A stretch of 6,174 nucleotides of DNA from UBA9076 sp964418835. Its GTDB lineage: Bacteria; Bacillota_I; Bacilli_A; Erysipelotrichales; Erysipelotrichaceae. A model generated the notes under the pieces. The model searched no databases. It worked only from the letters and a program-made list of their open reading frames with translations, and was not told where the DNA came from. The translations under genes were made by a program, and so were the position numbers. Below are positions 1 to 5,944 of this stretch, in pieces (within the stretch, counting starts at the first letter, position 1; each line of letters starts with the position of its first letter). The stretch spans positions 1 to 6,174 of the forward strand of contig CAYQNJ010000036.1 in NCBI GenBank assembly GCA_964418835.1. The letters are read 5' to 3'.

Positions 1-50
1 GAATAAAAGTATTAAATCCAGGAGAGGAATTTATATTAAAAAAGGAATAA
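1..50 (+). CDS. C-terminal end of an unidentified gene (partial)
   Basis: One plus-strand frame is open from the left edge and reads IKVLNPGEEFILKKE before a TAA at 48-50. The 'NPGEEF' turn, followed by a hairpin with a T-rich tail, suggests the natural end of a gene that converges on nrdG. The short motif resembles the last beta-strand of aldose-epimerase-like proteins, but fifteen residues cannot settle a family and I assign none. The other two plus frames also close within 60 bases, so this could be non-coding. Confidence 0.35.
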   Translation, partial: IKVLNPGEEFILKKE

Positions 51-70
51 TCTTATAGGTTATTCCTTTT
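36..70. terminator. Probable bidirectional intrinsic terminator between convergent genes
   Basis: Positions 40-50 (AAAAGGAATAA) pair perfectly with 60-70 (TTATTCCTTTT), leaving a 9-nt loop. Read on the minus strand, the stem is followed by a T run and then an AT tail, as expected for an end of the nrdD-nrdG transcript. Read on the plus strand it is followed by CTTT. The stem has only two G-C pairs, so it is weak, and it overlaps the nrdG stop codon. It could serve both converging genes. Confidence 0.6.
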
Positions 71-581
71 CTTTCCACATTACAATTTCATTAAGTTGTA
101 ATGTTTTTTTCATATCTATTATCCTTTGGTTTGAAGAACCTCTAAATCTTAATCTAATATCTTTTAGTTCTTCCACAAATCTTCCATCTACCAACACATC
201 AAAGTATGACAGTAACTCTTTTGTATACGGTAGTTCTTTAATCATTTCTTGGATTTCTTCATAAGTGTATCCACTATAACACCATAATGATTTATCGGGA
301 TACATTTCTTTATATTTTTTTATAAATGGTAATAGTCCTAATTGATTACTAGGAAACATAGGTTCACCACCTAGAAGAGTTAATCCTGAAATGTAATTTG
401 GTTTAAGAAGTTTTAATACTTTTTCTTGAGCTATTTCATCAAATTTTTCCCCGTAATTGAAATCCCAAGCTTCTTCATTGAAACAACCTTTACACATGTG
501 TGTACAACCTGAAACAAATAAAGAAACTCTTACTCCAATGCCGTTGGCAACATCGCAGTTTTTAATTGATGCGTAATTCAC
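60..581 (-). CDS. nrdG: Anaerobic ribonucleotide reductase activating protein NrdG (radical SAM)
   Basis: NrdG is the cytoplasmic activase that uses S-adenosylmethionine and a [4Fe-4S] cluster to place the glycyl radical on NrdD. The 173-residue length is normal for the family. The radical-SAM cluster motif is C26-x3-C30-x2-C33, just after the family-typical start MNYASIKNCDVANG and VRVSLFVSGC. The SAM-contacting GGEP motif is at residues 71-74. The start codon is GTG (581-579), not ATG. It is chosen because the conserved N-terminus begins there. It lies one base after the nrdD stop and has no properly spaced Shine-Dalgarno, so translation is probably coupled to nrdD. Family assignment is very secure; coupling is inferred from spacing. 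Confidence 0.97.
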   Translation of the reverse strand: MNYASIKNCDVANGIGVRVSLFVSGCTHMCKGCFNEEAWDFNYGEKFDEIAQEKVLKLLKPNYISGLTLLGGEPMFPSNQLGLLPFIKKYKEMYPDKSLWCYSGYTYEEIQEMIKELPYTKELLSYFDVLVDGRFVEELKDIRLRFRGSSNQRIIDMKKTLQLNEIVMWKEKE

Positions 582-582
582 C

Positions 583-2709
583 TTATAGGTGAGTTACTCT
601 ATTTTTAATTTCTTTTGTTTTACCAACGTTCCAAAAGTTTTCTCCTAAGTAACCACAAGTTCTTCTTGTAACATTTAGTTTTTTACGATCTTTGTTGTGA
701 CATACAGGGCATTCCCATTCATTATGTTCATTAACAATAATCTCTCCATCATAACCACATTCTTGGCAATAGTCTGATTTAGTATTAAATTCAGCATATT
801 GAATATGGTCATAGATATATCTTACTAGTTCTTCTAAAGCATCTAAGTTATGCATCATATTTGGTATTTCTACATAAGATATAGCTCCACCACTTGATAT
901 AGGTTGGAATTCAGATTCAAATTCAAATTTGTTAAATGCATCAATATGTTCTCTAACATCAACATGATATGAGTTTGTATAGTAACCCTTATCAGTAATA
1001 TCTTTTATTTCTCCAAAACGTTCTTTATCAATTCTTGCGAATCTATAACATAAACTTTCTGCAGGAGTTCCGTATAATGCAAAACCAATGTTTGATTCTT
1101 CTTTCCATTTTGCACAAGTTTCATTCATTTTATTCATAACTTTTAATGCAAATGCTTTACCCTTTTCTGAAGTTTGAGGTTCACCAGTCATTAGTAATGT
1201 CATTTCGTAAACACCAATATAACCAAGGGAAATTGTTGAGTAACCACCTTTTAATAGGTGATCAATCTTATCATCAGCATTTAATCTTGCAATAGCTCCA
1301 TACATCCAATGAACAGGAGATGTTTCAGCTTTAACACCTAGTAATGCATGGTGACGACACATTAATGCTTCATGAGCTAATTCCATTCTTTCATCTAGTA
1401 AGTTCCAGAATTTTTCTTCATCTCCACCAGCAACAATTGCGATTTGAGGTAAGTTTAATGAAACAACACCTTGATTGAATCTTCCTTCAAACTTAAAGTT
1501 TCCGTTTTCGTCTTTCCAAGGAGATAAGAATGATCTACATCCCATTGGTGAGAAAACATTACCTTGGTATGTTTCACGCATTTTCTTAGCTGAAATATAG
1601 TCAGGATACATTCTCTTAGCTGAGCATTCTACAGCTACTCTAGTTATATCATCGTATTTACCACCAGTTAAGTTGTTGTTTTCATCTAATACATATACTA
1701 ATTTAGGGAATGCAGGAGTTACATATACACCAGCTTCATTTTTAATTCCCTTAATTCTTTGTCTTAATACTTCTTCATAAATCATTGCATTTTCTTCAGC
1801 GTAAGGGTTGTTGTCATCAAATTCCATGAATAGTGTTACAAATGGTGATTGTCCATTAGTAGTCATTAATGTATTGATTTGGTATTGGATTGTTTGAACT
1901 CCTGAAGATAATTCTGTTTTTAATCTATCTTCAACAATAGAGTTTATTAACTCATCACTCATCTTACCTTCATATTTTTCTCTTAATTCTTTTTCGAATT
2001 TCTTTCTAGAAACATTTAAGTATTTACCTAAGTGTTTTAAGTTAATAGATTGTCCACCATATTGAGAACTAGCAACACTTGCGATTATTTGAGTCATTAC
2101 TGTACATGCTACTTGGAATGACTTTGGTGTTTCAATAAGTTTTCCATTCATTACTGTTCCATTTTCTAACATATCTTCTATGTTAATTAAGCAACAGTTA
2201 AATATAGGTTGTAGGAAGTAGTCAGCATCATGAAAGTGTAAAACTCCATCATCGTGAGCTTTACTAATTTTTTCTGGAAGTAGAAGACGTCTAGTTAAGT
2301 CTTTAGATACTTCTCCTGCAATTAAATCTCTTTGAGTACTAGCAATTACAGCATTTTTATTTGAATTTTCTTCCATTACATCTTTATTAGAATGTTTAAT
2401 CAATCCTAAAATAGATTCATCAGTTGTATTTTGTTTTCTAACTAATGCTCTAGTATAACGGTAAACTATATATTTTTTAGCTAGTTCAAACTTTTTAAGA
2501 TCCATCAATCTTTCTTCAATGATATCTTGAATGTCTTCTACTAACATTCTCTTCTTACCTAAATCTTCAATATATCTAACTATATTATTAATTTGTTCTG
2601 AAGAAACTTTCTCACTTTTGTGTACTTCATTATTTGCTTTTTCTATTGCGACAGCGATTTTTTTCGAATCGTATTCTACACTTCTGCCATCTCTTTTAAT
2701 TACTTTCAT
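583..2709 (-). CDS. nrdD: Anaerobic (class III) ribonucleoside-triphosphate reductase NrdD
   Basis: NrdD reduces ribonucleoside triphosphates to deoxynucleotides for DNA synthesis without oxygen, usually with formate as reductant. The 708 residues are full length. An N-terminal ATP-cone (about residues 1-93, starting MKVIKRDGRSVEYD) gives allosteric control. The catalytic barrel carries C172 in FNCCL and C391 in MGCRSFL, the positions matching the two active-site cysteines of characterised NrdD, with N412 in GRFNQGVVSLNLP. A zinc site is formed by C648, C651, C667 and C670. The glycyl-radical motif RTCGYLG places the radical on G686, near the C-terminus. The ATG at 2709-2707 follows a good AAGGGAG binding site (2723-2717) with a 7-nt spacer. 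It is first in an operon with nrdG. The radical is destroyed by O2, so the enzyme works only anaerobically. No residue I checked is missing. Confidence 0.98.
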   Translation of the reverse strand: MKVIKRDGRSVEYDSKKIAVAIEKANNEVHKSEKVSSEQINNIVRYIEDLGKKRMLVEDIQDIIEERLMDLKKFELAKKYIVYRYTRALVRKQNTTDESILGLIKHSNKDVMEENSNKNAVIASTQRDLIAGEVSKDLTRRLLLPEKISKAHDDGVLHFHDADYFLQPIFNCCLINIEDMLENGTVMNGKLIETPKSFQVACTVMTQIIASVASSQYGGQSINLKHLGKYLNVSRKKFEKELREKYEGKMSDELINSIVEDRLKTELSSGVQTIQYQINTLMTTNGQSPFVTLFMEFDDNNPYAEENAMIYEEVLRQRIKGIKNEAGVYVTPAFPKLVYVLDENNNLTGGKYDDITRVAVECSAKRMYPDYISAKKMRETYQGNVFSPMGCRSFLSPWKDENGNFKFEGRFNQGVVSLNLPQIAIVAGGDEEKFWNLLDERMELAHEALMCRHHALLGVKAETSPVHWMYGAIARLNADDKIDHLLKGGYSTISLGYIGVYEMTLLMTGEPQTSEKGKAFALKVMNKMNETCAKWKEESNIGFALYGTPAESLCYRFARIDKERFGEIKDITDKGYYTNSYHVDVREHIDAFNKFEFESEFQPISSGGAISYVEIPNMMHNLDALEELVRYIYDHIQYAEFNTKSDYCQECGYDGEIIVNEHNEWECPVCHNKDRKKLNVTRRTCGYLGENFWNVGKTKEIKNRVTHL

Positions 2710-2723
2710 GACTATTCTCCCTT

Positions 2724-2765
2724 ATTTTATTTCGATAAAATGGTATTAAATAGAATTTAATACCA
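2724..2765 (-). promoter_or_regulatory. Two adjacent hairpins in the presumed nrdD mRNA leader
   Basis: Positions 2741-2750 (TGGTATTAAA) and 2756-2765 (TTTAATACCA) form a perfect 10-bp inverted repeat with a 5-nt spacer. Next to it, sharing base 2741, ATTTTAT (2724-2730) and ATAAAAT (2735-2741) form a 7-bp stem around a 4-nt loop (TTCG on plus, CGAA in the minus-strand RNA). The smaller stem ends one base from the nrdD ribosome binding site (2723-2717). They may be an RNA structure affecting translation or stability, or the larger repeat may be a protein operator. There is no strong U tract after the large stem, so a plain terminator is less likely. The function is inferred. Confidence 0.5.
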
Positions 2766-2801
2766 CTTGTATATAAAATAATAATACATAATTAATGGGA
2801 A

Positions 2802-2823
2802 ATTTGTTGCATTTGCAACAAAT
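2802..2823. promoter_or_regulatory. 22-bp palindrome, candidate Crp/Fnr- or Rex-type operator
   Basis: ATTTGTTGCA (2802-2811) and TGCAACAAAT (2814-2823) are perfect reverse complements around a TT spacer. Within it, TGTTG-N6-CAACA (2805-2820) has the half-site spacing of CRP-family operators such as TGTGA-N6-TCACA. The site ends 17 bases before the ATG of a Crp/Fnr-family regulator and lies in the divergent region to nrdD. Autoregulation, and possibly control of nrdDG, is the simplest reading. An alternative is the redox repressor Rex, whose 18-bp site has TTGTT and AACAA ends as at 2804-2821, but here the inner bases are GC rather than AA/TT. Confidence 0.6.
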
Positions 2824-2832
2824 ATTGATAAT
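2804..2832 (+). promoter_or_regulatory. Candidate promoter of the Crp/Fnr regulator gene
   Basis: A -35-like TTGTTG (2804-2809) lies 17 bases from a -10-like GATAAT (2827-2832). The -35 is poor, the -10 reasonable. Transcription would then start about 2839-2841, at or beside the ATG, giving a leaderless mRNA. The -35 and most of the spacer lie inside the palindrome, so a protein bound there would block this promoter. This is read from sequence only, and AT-rich DNA yields such matches by chance. Confidence 0.35.
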
Positions 2833-2840
2833 ATTTAATT

Positions 2841-3452
2841 ATGGAAAATAAAGAACTTGTACACAACTTATATTTAATTATGAAAGATTATAGATTCGTT
2901 AGAAGAAAAGACTATGAGAAGGGAGACGTTATAGCCAATTATATAATAAATAGGAATAATGTTTATTTTATTTTAAGTGGAAGTGCAAACCTTATCAGAA
3001 GTACTAGGTATGGAGTTGACGAACTTATTGAGAAGTATAATGAATATGATTTTTTTGGGGATTTATTTCATAGTGTTACACTAAATAATGAGATGAGTGT
3101 AGTAGCAAGAAATAAATGTTCCGTCTTTTCTTTTGATTTTGATATTATTAAAAATAATGATCACTATATTTTTATACAAAAAATATTACTTGAGATAGCA
3201 ACAAATAAAATAAGAGAAATGAATACACATACTGAAATACTTAGTGGTAAAACTACAAGAGATAAACTCTTAATATATTTTAATATTAACAGTAGAAATA
3301 GAATGAATAAGATAATTGATATTGATATGTCTTATACTGAATTAGCTTCTTATTTAAATGTGGATAGGTCTTCAATGATGAGAGAATTAAACCAATTAAT
3401 TAAGGATAAGTTTATAAAGAAAAATAAAAGAACAATAGAATTATTATATTAA
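2841..3452 (+). CDS. Crp/Fnr-family transcriptional regulator
   Basis: This 203-residue protein has the two-domain layout of the family. An N-terminal cyclic-nucleotide-binding-like beta-barrel spans about residues 15-100 (YEKGDVI, YFILSGSANLI, YDFFGDL). A dimerisation helix follows (about 108-135), then a C-terminal winged helix. The recognition helix is near 174-186 (VDRSSMMRELNQL), with R176 and R181 at the positions of CRP R180 and R185. The only cysteine is C93, so it cannot carry an FNR-type four-cysteine Fe-S cluster, and I see no clear cAMP-binding signature. The signal is unknown. No Shine-Dalgarno precedes the ATG at 2841. An in-frame ATG at 2880 (M14) is preceded by the same ATATTTAATT and is an alternative start giving 190 residues. 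It diverges from nrdDG and is followed after 29 bp by the lipoprotein gene. The family is secure; the regulon is inferred. Confidence 0.92.
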   Translation: MENKELVHNLYLIMKDYRFVRRKDYEKGDVIANYIINRNNVYFILSGSANLIRSTRYGVDELIEKYNEYDFFGDLFHSVTLNNEMSVVARNKCSVFSFDFDIIKNNDHYIFIQKILLEIATNKIREMNTHTEILSGKTTRDKLLIYFNINSRNRMNKIIDIDMSYTELASYLNVDRSSMMRELNQLIKDKFIKKNKRTIELLY

Positions 3453-3481
3453 TATAATATAATTAACTCAGGAGGGAATGT

Positions 3482-4078
3482 ATGAAAAAATTAATTACCT
3501 TTTTATTAGTTACAATGATTTTACTAACTGGATGTAATACCAAAAAAAAAGAATCAAGTGAAGTGGCATTAACAAGTGAAAAACCATCAAATACATTAGA
3601 AGTACTAGCAAAGTCTATAAACGATTTAGATATGAAATCTGCGGTTAATTGCGTTGAATTAAGTGATGAAGATAAAGATGTTTTAAATGAAAAATCAGAA
3701 GAAGTTTTAGGAAACCCTTTATTTAAGACTATATTTCAAACAGCAGTACTAACTAGTGTAAAAGAGGTTAAGAGTGAAGAGATTGATGGAGATAAAGCTA
3801 AAGTAGTTGCGATAATCTCTATAGAAACAATTAAAAATCTTGGTGAAACAGCAAAAAACACCTTAGAAAAGATTATTGAAGAAGGAACGAATTATGATGA
3901 AAGCCAACTTCAAAATTTAGTGCTTACTGAAATTTCAAAAATTGATATATCTAAAAAAGAAATAGTTGATATTGAGATGACTTTTAATATGATTCTTGAT
4001 GGTGATAAATGGGTTATTAGCAAGAATAACGGTGTAGAAATTAACGATAAATCAATTACAATCACAGACAAAGAATAG
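3482..4078 (+). CDS. Uncharacterised small lipoprotein
   Basis: The protein has 198 residues. An N-terminal signal peptide (MKKLITFLLVTMILLTGC) carries the lipobox L15-T16-G17-C18, so C18 should be lipidated and the protein held on the outer face of the membrane. The remainder is hydrophilic and mostly acidic. It has an early helix (NTLEVLAKSINDLDMKSA) and a closing 'ILDGDKWVISKNN' strand. That order recalls NTF2-like lipoproteins of the DUF4878/DUF5105 kind, a resemblance by eye only. A strong GGAGGG (3471-3476) precedes the ATG. It lies 29 bp after the regulator and 59 bp before the first peroxidase, with no terminator visible on either side, so it may be co-transcribed. A run of nine A (3542-3550) encodes K21-K23 just after the lipobox. 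Its function is unknown. Confidence 0.85.
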   Translation: MKKLITFLLVTMILLTGCNTKKKESSEVALTSEKPSNTLEVLAKSINDLDMKSAVNCVELSDEDKDVLNEKSEEVLGNPLFKTIFQTAVLTSVKEVKSEEIDGDKAKVVAIISIETIKNLGETAKNTLEKIIEEGTNYDESQLQNLVLTEISKIDISKKEIVDIEMTFNMILDGDKWVISKNNGVEINDKSITITDKE

Positions 4079-4087
4079 GCATATAGT

Positions 4088-4116
4088 TTGTATATAAGTA
4101 CATTATTGATTAATAT
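4088..4116 (+). promoter_or_regulatory. Candidate promoter before the peroxidase pair
   Basis: TTGTAT (4088-4093), a 17-bp spacer and TAATAT (4111-4116) would start transcription near 4123, just before the AGAGGTGA binding site. The stretch 4104-4122 (TATTGATTAATATTTAATT) nearly repeats 2823-2840 before the Crp/Fnr gene. Both boxes are only partial matches to consensus, so read-through from the upstream genes remains equally possible. Confidence 0.35.
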
Positions 4117-4137
4117 TTAATTAAAGAGGTGAACATA

Positions 4138-4683
4138 ATGAATATATATGAATATACAGTATTAGATATAAATAATAATGAAGTTTCTTTAAAAGATTAC
4201 AAAGGTAAAGTGGTTTTAATTGTAAATACTGCAACAGAATGTGGATTTACACCACAATATCAATACCTACAAGAGTTATATGCAAAACATAATGAAGCAG
4301 GGTTAGAAATATTAGATTTTCCATGTAATCAATTTGGAAACCAAGCTCCTGGTAGTGCAGAAGAAATTCATCAATTCTGTACAAGTAGATTTGGTGTAAC
4401 TTTCCCACAAATGGCAAAAATTGAAGTTAATGGAGATAATGCGATTGATTTATATAAAGCATTAACTGCAAACGCTAAGTTTGAAGGATTTGATATGAGT
4501 CATAAGTTAGGACCTGTATTGGATGAAATGTATTTAAAAGAAGATTCTAATTATGTAAATAATCCAAGTATTAAATGGAACTTTACAAAATTCTTAATTG
4601 ATAGAGAAGGTAATCTAGTTAAAAGATTTGAGCCTACTGCAGAAAAAGATGAAGTAGAAAAAGCTGTAGAAGAATTATTATGA
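4138..4683 (+). CDS. gpx: Glutathione peroxidase family protein (cysteine type, probably thioredoxin-dependent)
   Basis: This cytoplasmic peroxidase of 181 residues reduces hydrogen peroxide or organic hydroperoxides. The peroxidatic C35 (TATECGFTPQY) is encoded by TGT, so it is a cysteine and not a selenocysteine enzyme. The catalytic tetrad is complete: C35, Q69 (FPCNQFGNQAPG), W147 and N148 (IKWNF). C63 and C81 (FC after the helix) sit where thioredoxin-dependent relatives have their extra and resolving cysteines, which suggests thioredoxin rather than glutathione as reductant. About 24 residues between positions 110 and 145 are extra relative to the neighbour gene; longer forms like this exist in bacteria. 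The ATG at 4138 is chosen because AGAGGTGA (4125-4132) is its binding site; the in-frame GTG at 4129 lies inside that site. It overlaps the next gene by 4 bp. Confidence 0.95.
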   Translation: MNIYEYTVLDINNNEVSLKDYKGKVVLIVNTATECGFTPQYQYLQELYAKHNEAGLEILDFPCNQFGNQAPGSAEEIHQFCTSRFGVTFPQMAKIEVNGDNAIDLYKALTANAKFEGFDMSHKLGPVLDEMYLKEDSNYVNNPSIKWNFTKFLIDREGNLVKRFEPTAEKDEVEKAVEELL

Positions 4684-5153
4684 GTTTTTATGAAATAGAT
4701 ATATTAAATACAGATGGTAGTTTAAAATCATTAAGTGATTATAAAGGTAAAGTACTGTTAGTAGTAAATACTGCGACAGAATGTGTATTTACAAATCAAT
4801 ATGCTGAATTAGAATCACTTTATAAAAAATATCATGAAAAAGGATTTGAAATATTAGACTTCCCATCTGATCAATTTGGTAATCAGGCTCCTGGAACTGC
4901 TGATGAGATAAAAGACTTCTGTGTTGGAAAATTTGGAGTTACATTTCCACAATTTAAAAAGATTGATGTTAATGGAGATAATCAAAGTGAATTATTTAAA
5001 TATTTAAAAAGTAAAAAAGGTGGAACTATAAATTCAGATATCAAGTGGAATTTCACTAAGTTTCTTATAAGTAAAAATGGAGAAGTGATCAAGAGATATA
5101 GTCCGATGACTAATCCGAAAGATATTGAAGATGATATAAAAAAAGAATTATAA
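4680..5153 (+). CDS. gpx: Second glutathione peroxidase family protein, short diverged paralog
   Basis: This 157-residue paralog aligns without gaps with its neighbour over the first 110 residues, with about 60% identity by my count. It keeps C35 (TATECVFTNQY), Q69 (DQFGNQAPG), the resolving-type C81, and W123-N124 (IKWNF), so it should be active. It differs in several otherwise conserved spots: G36 is V, P39 is N, and the usual FPCNQFG reads FPSDQFG, with S63 and D64. It also lacks the 24-residue insertion, giving the common family length. Its ATG overlaps the TGA of the first gene (ATGA at 4680-4683), and no separate strong binding site is visible, so translation is probably coupled. It likely arose by tandem duplication followed by divergence. 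A different substrate or reductant is possible but unproven. Confidence 0.94.
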   Translation: MSFYEIDILNTDGSLKSLSDYKGKVLLVVNTATECVFTNQYAELESLYKKYHEKGFEILDFPSDQFGNQAPGTADEIKDFCVGKFGVTFPQFKKIDVNGDNQSELFKYLKSKKGGTINSDIKWNFTKFLISKNGEVIKRYSPMTNPKDIEDDIKKEL

Positions 5154-5157
5154 ATAC

Positions 5158-5192
5158 AATAAAGACGAACAAATAATTTGTTTGTCTTTATT
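5158..5192 (+). terminator. Intrinsic terminator after the peroxidase genes
   Basis: Positions 5158-5173 pair with 5177-5192 in a 16-bp stem with one G-U pair (G5167-T5183) and a 3-nt loop. The core is AAAGAC (5161-5166) with GTCTTT (5184-5189). The following bases are T-rich but interrupted (TGTGATAATTTTT). It begins five bases after the stop codon and should end the plus-strand unit from 2841, separating it from the TetR gene. Confidence 0.75.
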
Positions 5193-5208
5193 TGTGATAA
5201 TTTTTACA
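5190..5208 (+). repeat. Copy 1 of a 19-nt promoter-region repeat
   Basis: ATTTGTGATAATTTTTACA recurs at 5921-5939 with two mismatches. This copy lies before the candidate -35 of the TetR gene. TGTGATAATTTTTACA within it is an imperfect palindrome: 12 of 16 positions match its reverse complement. It is a candidate regulator-binding site. The first bases overlap the terminator stem. Confidence 0.5.
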
Positions 5209-5226
5209 AAATTTCATAAATATATA

Positions 5227-5255
5227 TTTACTTAAAGATAAAAATACTGTAATAT
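5227..5255 (+). promoter_or_regulatory. Promoter of the TetR-family gene
   Basis: TTTACT (5227-5232), a 17-bp spacer and TAATAT (5250-5255) give a reasonable vegetative promoter with a start near 5262. The binding site AGGGTG (5265-5270) and ATG (5276) follow. The upstream terminator makes a separate promoter necessary, which supports the call. Confidence 0.5.
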
Positions 5256-5275
5256 CTAAAATCTAGGGTGATAAA

Positions 5276-5881
5276 ATGCAAGTACTTAAAGATGAAATTA
5301 GAGATAGAATATTAGATGCAACACAAAGAATAATTAATGAGGAAGGTATAGATAAAGTATCTATCAGAAAAATATCTGTTAGTTCAAATACTTCACCAGC
5401 TAATATATATAATTATTTTGTGAGTAAAAATTCAATTATAGAATATATAGTTAAACCGTATGTAGAAGAAACGGAAAAACTACTTGATAAATTATTCTTA
5501 CATTTAAAAGCTAACAATGAAACAGATTTTGAAGAATGTAAAAAATTTATAAGAAATTGTGTAATAGAATTTTCTGAGAAATTATATAAATTTTTTAAAT
5601 ATGCCGACAATTCGATTTATGAAATATTGACAGATAAAAAATATGTAGAACAATTAGAATTTTATATAAGCAAATTGTTAAAAGAAAGTTACTATAATAT
5701 TTTTAAATTATCAACGATTAAAGAATCTGATAAATCAGTCATGATAACCTTGACTTCAAAGTCATTAGTTAATTGTATATATTATTTATATGAAAATTTA
5801 GAAGATTGCGAAAAGAATAATATTGATATAAGCAATGTATTATCAACATATATTTGTGTAGTTTTATGCTTGAATAAATAA
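5276..5881 (+). CDS. TetR/AcrR-family transcriptional regulator
   Basis: The protein has 201 residues, usual for the family. The N-terminal DNA-binding domain is clear at about residues 8-58: RDRILDATQRIINEEGIDKVSIRKIS, then SPANIYNYFVSKNSIIEYI, matching the family pattern of a helix-turn-helix ending in YxYFxSK. The rest is a helical ligand or dimer domain with no recognisable signature, so the effector is unknown. The ATG follows AGGGTGAT at good spacing. Members usually repress their own gene and neighbours. Here the only gene downstream in the window is the interrupted secreted-protein gene, 156 bp away. The 19-nt repeat before both genes is a candidate shared operator. The DNA-binding family is secure; the targets are inference. 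Confidence 0.93.
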   Translation: MQVLKDEIRDRILDATQRIINEEGIDKVSIRKISVSSNTSPANIYNYFVSKNSIIEYIVKPYVEETEKLLDKLFLHLKANNETDFEECKKFIRNCVIEFSEKLYKFFKYADNSIYEILTDKKYVEQLEFYISKLLKESYYNIFKLSTIKESDKSVMITLTSKSLVNCIYYLYENLEDCEKNNIDISNVLSTYICVVLCLNK

Positions 5882-5920
5882 TAACAAAACACAATAAACT
5901 TTTAAAAATGAACGAATTTA

Positions 5921-5939
5921 ATTTGTGATATTTTATACA
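5921..5939 (+). repeat. Copy 2 of the 19-nt promoter-region repeat
   Basis: ATTTGTGATATTTTATACA matches 5190-5208 at 17 of 19 positions. Both copies are followed, 8-9 bases later, by ATAAATAT (5216 and 5948), so the likeness extends beyond the 19 nt. It lies in the 156-bp gap after the TetR gene, in which I find no gene and no convincing terminator. Confidence 0.5.
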
Positions 5940-5944
5940 TATTA

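Noticed and set aside
2531..2749. 72-codon open frame on the plus strand
   Set aside because: It lies antisense to the N-terminal part of nrdD, is low in complexity and has no recognisable domain or good binding site.
2766..2790. NrdR box before nrdD
   Set aside because: The stretch CTTGTATATAAAA has only partial likeness to the 16-bp NrdR palindrome and no second box at the usual spacing.
3442..3459. 18-bp A/T-only palindrome across the end of the Crp/Fnr gene, containing TATAAT
   Set aside because: There are no G-C pairs, no loop and no suitable -35 (GAACAA at 3430-3435); expected by chance in such AT-rich DNA.
4129..4137. GTG at 4129 as the start of the first peroxidase
   Set aside because: The GTG lies within the AGAGGTGA binding site that is well placed for the ATG at 4138, and the family N-terminus fits the latter.
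4240..4242. Selenocysteine glutathione peroxidase
   Set aside because: The catalytic codon is TGT in the first gene, and the second gene also encodes cysteine, so no recoding is needed.
5413..5610. 65-codon open frame on the minus strand
   Set aside because: It lies wholly antisense to the TetR-family gene with no start signals; it is a shadow of real coding DNA.
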